This document shows, piece by piece, positions 58,807 through 64,000 of a DNA stretch of 64,000 nucleotides (position 1 is its first letter; every line of letters starts with the position of its first letter). Under the pieces are notes generated by a model. That model made no database searches, was not told the origin of the DNA, and was given only the letters and a program-made list of their open reading frames with translations. Location: NCBI GenBank assembly GCA_025330725.1, contig JAIWND010000007.1, positions 558,001-622,000 on the forward strand, written 5' to 3'. The stretch is from Chlamydoabsidia padenii. Lineage: Eukaryota; Mucoromycota; Mucoromycetes; Mucorales; Cunninghamellaceae. The position numbers and the translations under genes are program-made.

Positions 58807-58920
58807 TTACATAATCGCACACATTCCACCTTGCCCGTTTATTTCATCATCCCAGACCCACTCGGGTTGTTCGGGTTCATACTGGTCCACCAAAGGTTCA
58901 AAGTCAGTAAGAGTAGCCAT
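58807..58920 (-). CDS. 37-residue peptide ending in a CaaX prenylation box
   Basis: A single-exon ORF of 38 codons including TAA. The peptide starts MATLTDFEPLVDQYE, has a Pro/Glu- and Trp-rich middle (EQPEWVWDDE) and ends NGQGGMCAIM. The last four residues fit a CaaX farnesylation box. An in-frame TAA lies 15 nt upstream of the ATG, so it is not the end of a longer exon. A TATA-like TATATAATCG (58992-59001) and TTTCAAATCCCGCC (59080-59093) lie upstream, and an AATAAA downstream. Length, acidic leader and Gly-rich end before the Cys resemble fungal lipopeptide pheromone precursors, but no such peptides are established for this lineage to my knowledge. A small prenylated signalling protein is an alternative. 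Confidence 0.55.
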   Translation of the reverse strand: MATLTDFEPLVDQYEPEQPEWVWDDEINGQGGMCAIM

Positions 58921-59079
58921 TGTATGTAAAAGTTATAAAAGATGAATTGATTGATATGTAAAATAAAAAGGCATCGAGTTGGTTTGGTGGGCATTATATA
59001 ATCGTTTAACTGTCTGATGTGATTGGCTTAAAAGATGAATAGGGCATAATGAAATGAAGAAAGCCTGCCTACTTTTTAT

Positions 59080-59093
59080 TTTCAAATCCCGCC
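59080..59093 (-). promoter_or_regulatory. Best consensus copy of the promoter motif, upstream of the CaaX peptide gene
   Basis: TTTCAAATCCCGCC on the plus strand, about 160 bp before the ATG at 58920. Confidence 0.45.
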
Positions 59094-59540
59094 ATCTTGA
59101 TTTGCATTGTGATTGATGCAGGGCGAGATTCAGTAGTCAATAGATATTCTATTCCGAGCATAGTTGTTGATGGTACATAACACATATTTTAGAACAATGA
59201 AACCTTCAAGTTATGATGATAAAAGTCTTTTAAACCAAGAAGACCCATCCACCATTGACAATACCTCTACAAAGACAACATGTGTTTCACCTCCATTCCC
59301 ACACAATACACCAAAGTCAAGACAAACAGACTAAGCAAAACTTGTCTGTTTTTATATCTAAAAAAATTTCTATTTTTTTTTTTTTAATTATAAGAAGGGT
59401 TCATAAATATGATATATGATAATGTAAATACAAAAAAGCTAAACTAAAATAAGAATAAGAATATATAAAAGTGATGTTGTAAAGAAAGGGGAATCAAATA
59501 ATGAATACATAGAGTAAAGAGGGCGAAGAATTGATATTGA
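59094..59540. other. Intergenic, 3' flank of the methylesterase-like gene
   Basis: AT-rich, with a poly-T run at 59370-59385 and several AATAAA-like sequences on both strands. No ORF with coding character. Confidence 0.45.
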
Positions 59541-61208
59541 TCAGTTGTCGGGTTCTTCCAATGAGGGTACATCCACAAATTCGATAATATCCCTAACCAA
59601 TGGTTTATGCATCCTGTCTTCACCGAAGATCCTAGGCATCAAAGCTATTACAAAGAATAAAAATACGTCAGTTAATTGTCATCATCCTAGCATCCTAGCA
59701 TCTATACTGTTTCCTTACCAGTTACACAATGAGCATGTTCCAATTTCTTGTATAATCGCAACCTGATATCCACTTCATCCCTTTTAGGTGGAGGTAAGAC
59801 TTGACCCATCATGTTGTACATACTTGTTGATTGTTCCAATGGCACCGTTGTATCTTTTCCACCATGCACAAAAAGAATTCGAGGAGCAAAATCCAACAAA
59901 TCTTCGGAATTCGCAAAGAGATCACCATGAGATTGGATCAGGCACAAGGGAGAATTCTTGCGATAGTTTTCCACAGTCATACCCATCGCACGACTCATGG
60001 CTGAGAGTTTTTCCACACCTCTAGCTGCTTCATGTTCATAGTGAGTTTCAATGTTATAAACACCAGCAAACCTATACATAGTAAAGAGTCAATACAATAC
60101 CAGATCATCCTTCTTTTCTATTACTTACAATAAAAGTCCCTCTATTTGGGGTAAAAAGTTGTTCTTTTGATCCAACAAGGTCACCATGCCATCATCACCC
60201 AGAATCCCACCTTCTGATCGTTTCTTGGAAACAAAAGAAGCATGTTTGGTTTTTTCCACTAAATCAGACAAGACCACCTGAGACGCTAAATGAGCACCCG
60301 CACTATGTCCCTAGAAACAACAACAAAAAAAGAAGGAGGCGTGTTGATTATCACATGATTGTTCATATTATTTATTTGAGTCTTTTTTATATTTCTTACC
60401 ATCACATAAATCATATCCACATCAGCACCAATATCATTCGCATGATGGAAGGTCCATTTGATAGCTTGTCGAATATCTTGATACATACTATCCACCTTGA
60501 CCTTGGGGTATTTTCGATAATCAGGAACCACCACCAAGTAGCCAAGTTCACGCAATGTGTTTGCCATGGAAGTATACAAGAGTTTCTTACCACTTGACCA
60601 TGATCCGCCATAGATAAAGATGATAACAGGTCGTTTCTTTTTGCTGTCGTTCTTGTTGGTTTCATCCGGATGATAGATATCTAGTTTGCATTCAGTCGAG
60701 GCATCCGAGTAGGTGACATCACGGCTAGAGAATATTCAACGAGTTAATACTACATCATACTAGCCTTTTTGTTTTTGTTTTATTTGCTTACCTAACAATC
60801 TTTTTGAATTGTTCATTGCCCACCTTCCAGTATCGCCAGTAGAGATACGAAATTATCATAGGCATATCAGTAACCCAACCAAAGAGATGACCCAATAAGA
60901 TTATGTTGATTTTCAATACACGAGCAGGATTATAAGGTAGATTAAAGTCCACATCTGTTTGCGCTTGTAGTAGGTACAAGAGCCACGCCGTCACATAGAG
61001 AGTTACTAAGAAAACACCAAAAAAACAATAAAGTATAGTTAGTTGTTATTAGTATTATAACTAGTTTTCTAATATATACTAAAATGAGTCTATACTTACA
61101 TATAGTGAATATGACAAGGGGTAAACACAGAATGGCGCAAACCACAATAGTGGGTAAACAGAATAAGGACACCGATAAGAATAACGTTTTGGAATCAAAC
61201 CACGCCAT
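59541..61208 (-). CDS. Membrane alpha/beta hydrolase, isoprenylcysteine methylesterase-like
   Basis: About six exons from ATG 61208 (MAWFDSKTLFLSVSLF) to TGA 59543-59541. Two or three N-terminal membrane helices precede a hydrolase domain: DVTYSDASTECKLDIYHP, PVIIFIYGGSW (oxyanion GGxW), PDYRKYPKVKVDSMYQDI, VDMIYVM spliced to GHSAGAHLA (nucleophile Ser), PRILFVHGGKDTTVPL (acid Asp) and KLEHAHCVT (His). The IYxMGxSAGAH block and two-helix N terminus match plant isoprenylcysteine alpha-carbonyl methylesterase (ICME), which demethylates prenylated C termini in the ER. Other steryl or lipid esterases of the same superfamily are alternatives. Confidence 0.75.
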
Positions 61209-61240
61209 GGTGTTATATTGTTAAGGCTGCTTTTATCTTC

Positions 61241-61264
61241 GTCGTCGTCGTCGTCGTCGTCGTT
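61241..61264. repeat. (CGT)n microsatellite, ~24 bp
   Basis: Eight tandem CGT/GTC triplets in the 5' leader of the methylesterase-like gene, inside the divergent region shared with eIF2D. Confidence 0.7.
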
Positions 61265-61689
61265 GTAGTCAAGAGGGCTGTTTTGTAAAGAGGTTGAGTC
61301 AATGTCGAGTAGGATTTAATGGGGTTAGGCAAAAACAACAGAGAGAAGGAAAAAAAAAAAAAAAAAGTGGGAAGAGAAGTGAAAAAATTGAATCAGCGAT
61401 CGCAGAACAAAAAAGAAAAAGAATCGGCCGTCGTACAAAAAAGGAAGACTTGAAACATTATTTTTGGATCCACTTTTCACCCTGTGCATAAAAAGTTTCA
61501 CATCCACAGTACTGTCAATGAGGTGGGCGTGTGGTCTTTCCAGCCATCAAGGATGATCCTCACTCACAGACCCCAGGGAACTGCATTCACAAGTGGCAGA
61601 AATGTCGGAATTTGAATATCCAGAGACTATATATTTTTTTTTTGTTGTGTGTTTGGCCCGAACGCTCCTTTCTTCTTTACTTCTCACCA

Positions 61690-64000
61690 ATGTTTAAAAA
61701 ACCCGTGACAGCCTTAAAATCATCAAGCAACCTGCGTTCGTCTGATAGAAGACGTTTTCAAAATGAAACATACGATGCATATCCTCACCTTAAAGAACAA
61801 TGTACTCAAGAAAACATTCACCTAATGCCAGATACACTTCAAGCCGCCAAGTTTATATCTCATATTGACAGACCTGGTGTCATCTACTCTGCTAACAATA
61901 AACCTTTGTGGTTCAAGATGCTGGATATGCATCCTATTCCTACTGGTAAACTGAAAACACACAATGATACTTTATGTTACTTAACTTCTCCTTCTTTTGC
62001 TAGTATATACCTTGTGGCAATATCCAACAATGCTTCCTACTCTTTATACTTGGGGTCCAGTCATTCAGAAGCTTATGGATGGTGCAGGTAAACTAGTACA
62101 AAGTAACAAGTAGATTACTCAATGTGGGTTGACCAAACGTTTTCTGTTGTAGATCTTATGATCCCTGGTTTAGTGAATGGACCCGACGGCACGATACCTC
62201 AACTAAACAAAGGTGACCTTGTGGCTATCTCTATTCGTGGGTACAAGTAAGTTAAGGAACAAAAAAGGAGGGCCAATTGACAACATTTGCTAAATGACCA
62301 TATTTACTAGGTATCCTTTGGCTGTAGGGACCATGGCGACACCAAGCTCCAGTATCAAGGTACGATCGGGCATGAAGGGAAAAGCTGTCATCATATTACA
62401 TGTATACAACGACTTTTTGTGGGCGATGGGCGACAAATCTGGTCCTCCTGACTTGAAAGATATCTCTGACGACGAATACATTGAAGACAGTGACGATGAT
62501 GAACAACAAGAACCAACTGTTCTAACACCGACTACCGCAGCAGATGATACTGAACCGACAAAACTAGATGAACCAGTAACAGCACCTTCCACTGAAGAAA
62601 CACAGGGCATGAATTATACAACAACAGGTAGGAAATAGGTACTGCAGATGCTACTTGTTGCTTTTACTAATAATCTTGTGTTTTAATGAATAGAAATCGA
62701 CGATCTGTTAAAGCAATCACTGTATCAAGGCCTATTATTCAAGCTGACTCCAGAGAAGATGACCTCTATCCTTCCAATCTCGGTATCCTCTCTTTATACA
62801 GCCTACATCTTACCTAGCAGACCAAGACATGGTGGGTTGGAAGTTGATATCAAGAAATCAAGCTGGAAAAAGGTACAAAAGTTTTTAAAGACGATGGAAA
62901 AGGCAGGTCTATTGAAACTTAAAGAACAACGGGGGGAAACAACGGTGTCATCAATCAACTGGTCTCATCCAAGGTAACAAGGTAGAAAACAAGAAAAGTA
63001 GATACTTGGTATTAACATTATTTATGTTGATTATAGCTTGCAAGGTGTAACTCCATACAAAACAGTGGAAAAATTGATGATAGAACAACAACAACAGCAA
63101 TCATCATCAGCACCATCTGATCCTGATCAACAACATAAGAATGGCTCTTCAGACTCATCATCATCTGGGCAAATCCAAGTTCTCGACCTTTACAAACCCA
63201 TTGGATCCTCTGCGGCTCTATTTGAAGCGATCAAAAAAGATACAACTGCCATGTATTCATCTGTTGAAGTACGACAAGTAGTATTGGAGTATATTAAGGC
63301 GGAAAACCTTGTGGATCCTAAAAACCAAAAGTAGGCATATAAAGAAAACATACACACATATATGAAATACACATAATTAACTTTGCTTCTCTTATGTCTT
63401 ATCATATAGAATGATTACGATCGATCATCTTCTGACAGATGCCATTCTTAACAAATCGGAATATCAAACGGTGCATAAACTAGGTCGGGACCAAATTTTA
63501 CAAAGGTAAGTGTGTGCGTGTGCGTTTGGGGAAATTCCAATCACATAGGATCATTAATAACTAATCCTTCATTCTAGGTTACTACCAAAGATGCAACCCT
63601 TCCATCTCGTGACATTGCCAGGTAAAGATCCTATTCTCAAAAAAGGGGCGCCAAAAGCCATCGAAGTTACTCAAGGAATACTACAAGGAAGGGGAAAAAC
63701 TGTCACCAAATTGACAGGCATGGAATTCTTTGGCTTGGAAATTGATGATCTTTGTAAAGAACTCACTAAACTATGTGCCAGTAGTGCCACATGTAAGTCA
63801 AATCATCCATTTTTGAATACCAAAAATACCCTACTAACTGATTCGATGCTTTCTTATTTGAATAGACAATCAAATCCCTGGCACAAGTCCCAAGACGCCT
63901 TTGTACGAAATAATGGTCCAGGGCCCTCAAATGAAGCACGTCTTTGAACTACTTTTACGAAAAGGCGTCCCGAAGAAATCCATCATGGTGAACGACAAGA
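61690..64000 (+). CDS. eIF2D: Translation initiation factor eIF2D (ligatin/Tma64), 5' part
   Basis: Multi-exon gene from ATG 61690 (MFKKPVTALKSSSNLRSSDR), running off the right edge. Visible domains: an N-terminal DUF1947-like part, a PUA domain (VYTLWQYPTMLPTLYTWGPV, DLMIPGLVNG, LNKGDLVAISIRGYK, HVYNDFLWAMGD), an acidic linker, a winged helix/SWIB region (IKKSSWKKVQKFLKTMEKAG, GMEFFGLEIDDL) and the beginning of the SUI1 domain (KGVPKKSIMVNDK). eIF2D delivers tRNA to the 40S P site and helps recycle ribosomes. The final exon is cut by the window. Confidence 0.92.

Overview
The window looks like nuclear DNA of a filamentous fungus, most likely an early-diverging Mucoromycota species (inference). 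It is AT-rich and gene-dense. Most genes are cut by short GT-AG introns of about 50-90 nt, often with long poly-T tracts before the acceptor or start codon on the coding strand. No mitochondrial, bacterial or viral segment, rRNA gene, tRNA gene or CRISPR array was recognised.

Left third (1-24000): the tail of a Gln/Pro-rich protein, an MFS monocarboxylate-type transporter, a TcdA/Tcd-type E1-like protein with a degraded nucleotide site, a triose-phosphate-type transporter, a 2 kb gene-free stretch, a secreted GH3 beta-glucosidase, ribosomal protein uS17 (S11), and a 2951-residue spectraplakin-like protein (one CH domain, long helical rod, C-terminal GAS2 domain). After it lies a non-coding element: three diverged copies of a ~240 bp unit between imperfect inverted repeats.

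Middle (24000-46000): eIF3m, an RBBP6/Mpe1-like zinc-knuckle/RING protein without the DWNN domain, MAD2, a 1499-residue regulator with a winged helix and two APSES-like segments, a GATA factor, a decayed gene, the intact second Tcd paralogue, SNX3/Grd19, TRM1, a PTRHD1-like protein, a small DASH subunit (DAD3), a 62-residue HMG/YABBY-like protein spread over five exons, and a RING/TRAF-type zinc finger protein.

Right third (46000-64000): ribosomal proteins uS4 (S9) and eL21, a second decayed gene, protein phosphatase methylesterase 1, hexokinase, a third gene remnant, a GPI-anchored Ser/Ala-rich wall protein, an F-box-like/LRR protein, a 37-residue peptide ending in a CaaX box, a membrane alpha/beta hydrolase resembling isoprenylcysteine methylesterase, and the 5' part of eIF2D.

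Most genes are housekeeping: translation (uS17, uS4, eL21, eIF3m, eIF2D), tRNA modification (TRM1, Tcd pair), mitosis (MAD2, DAD3), signalling and transport. A recurrent TTTCAAATCCCGCC-like motif lies roughly 50-250 bp upstream of many starts, in both orientations. The items most worth a second look are the CaaX micropeptide beside the methylesterase-like gene, the fungal spectraplakin-like protein, the Tcd pair with one predicted pseudoenzyme, the winged-helix/double-APSES regulator and the inverted-repeat element.
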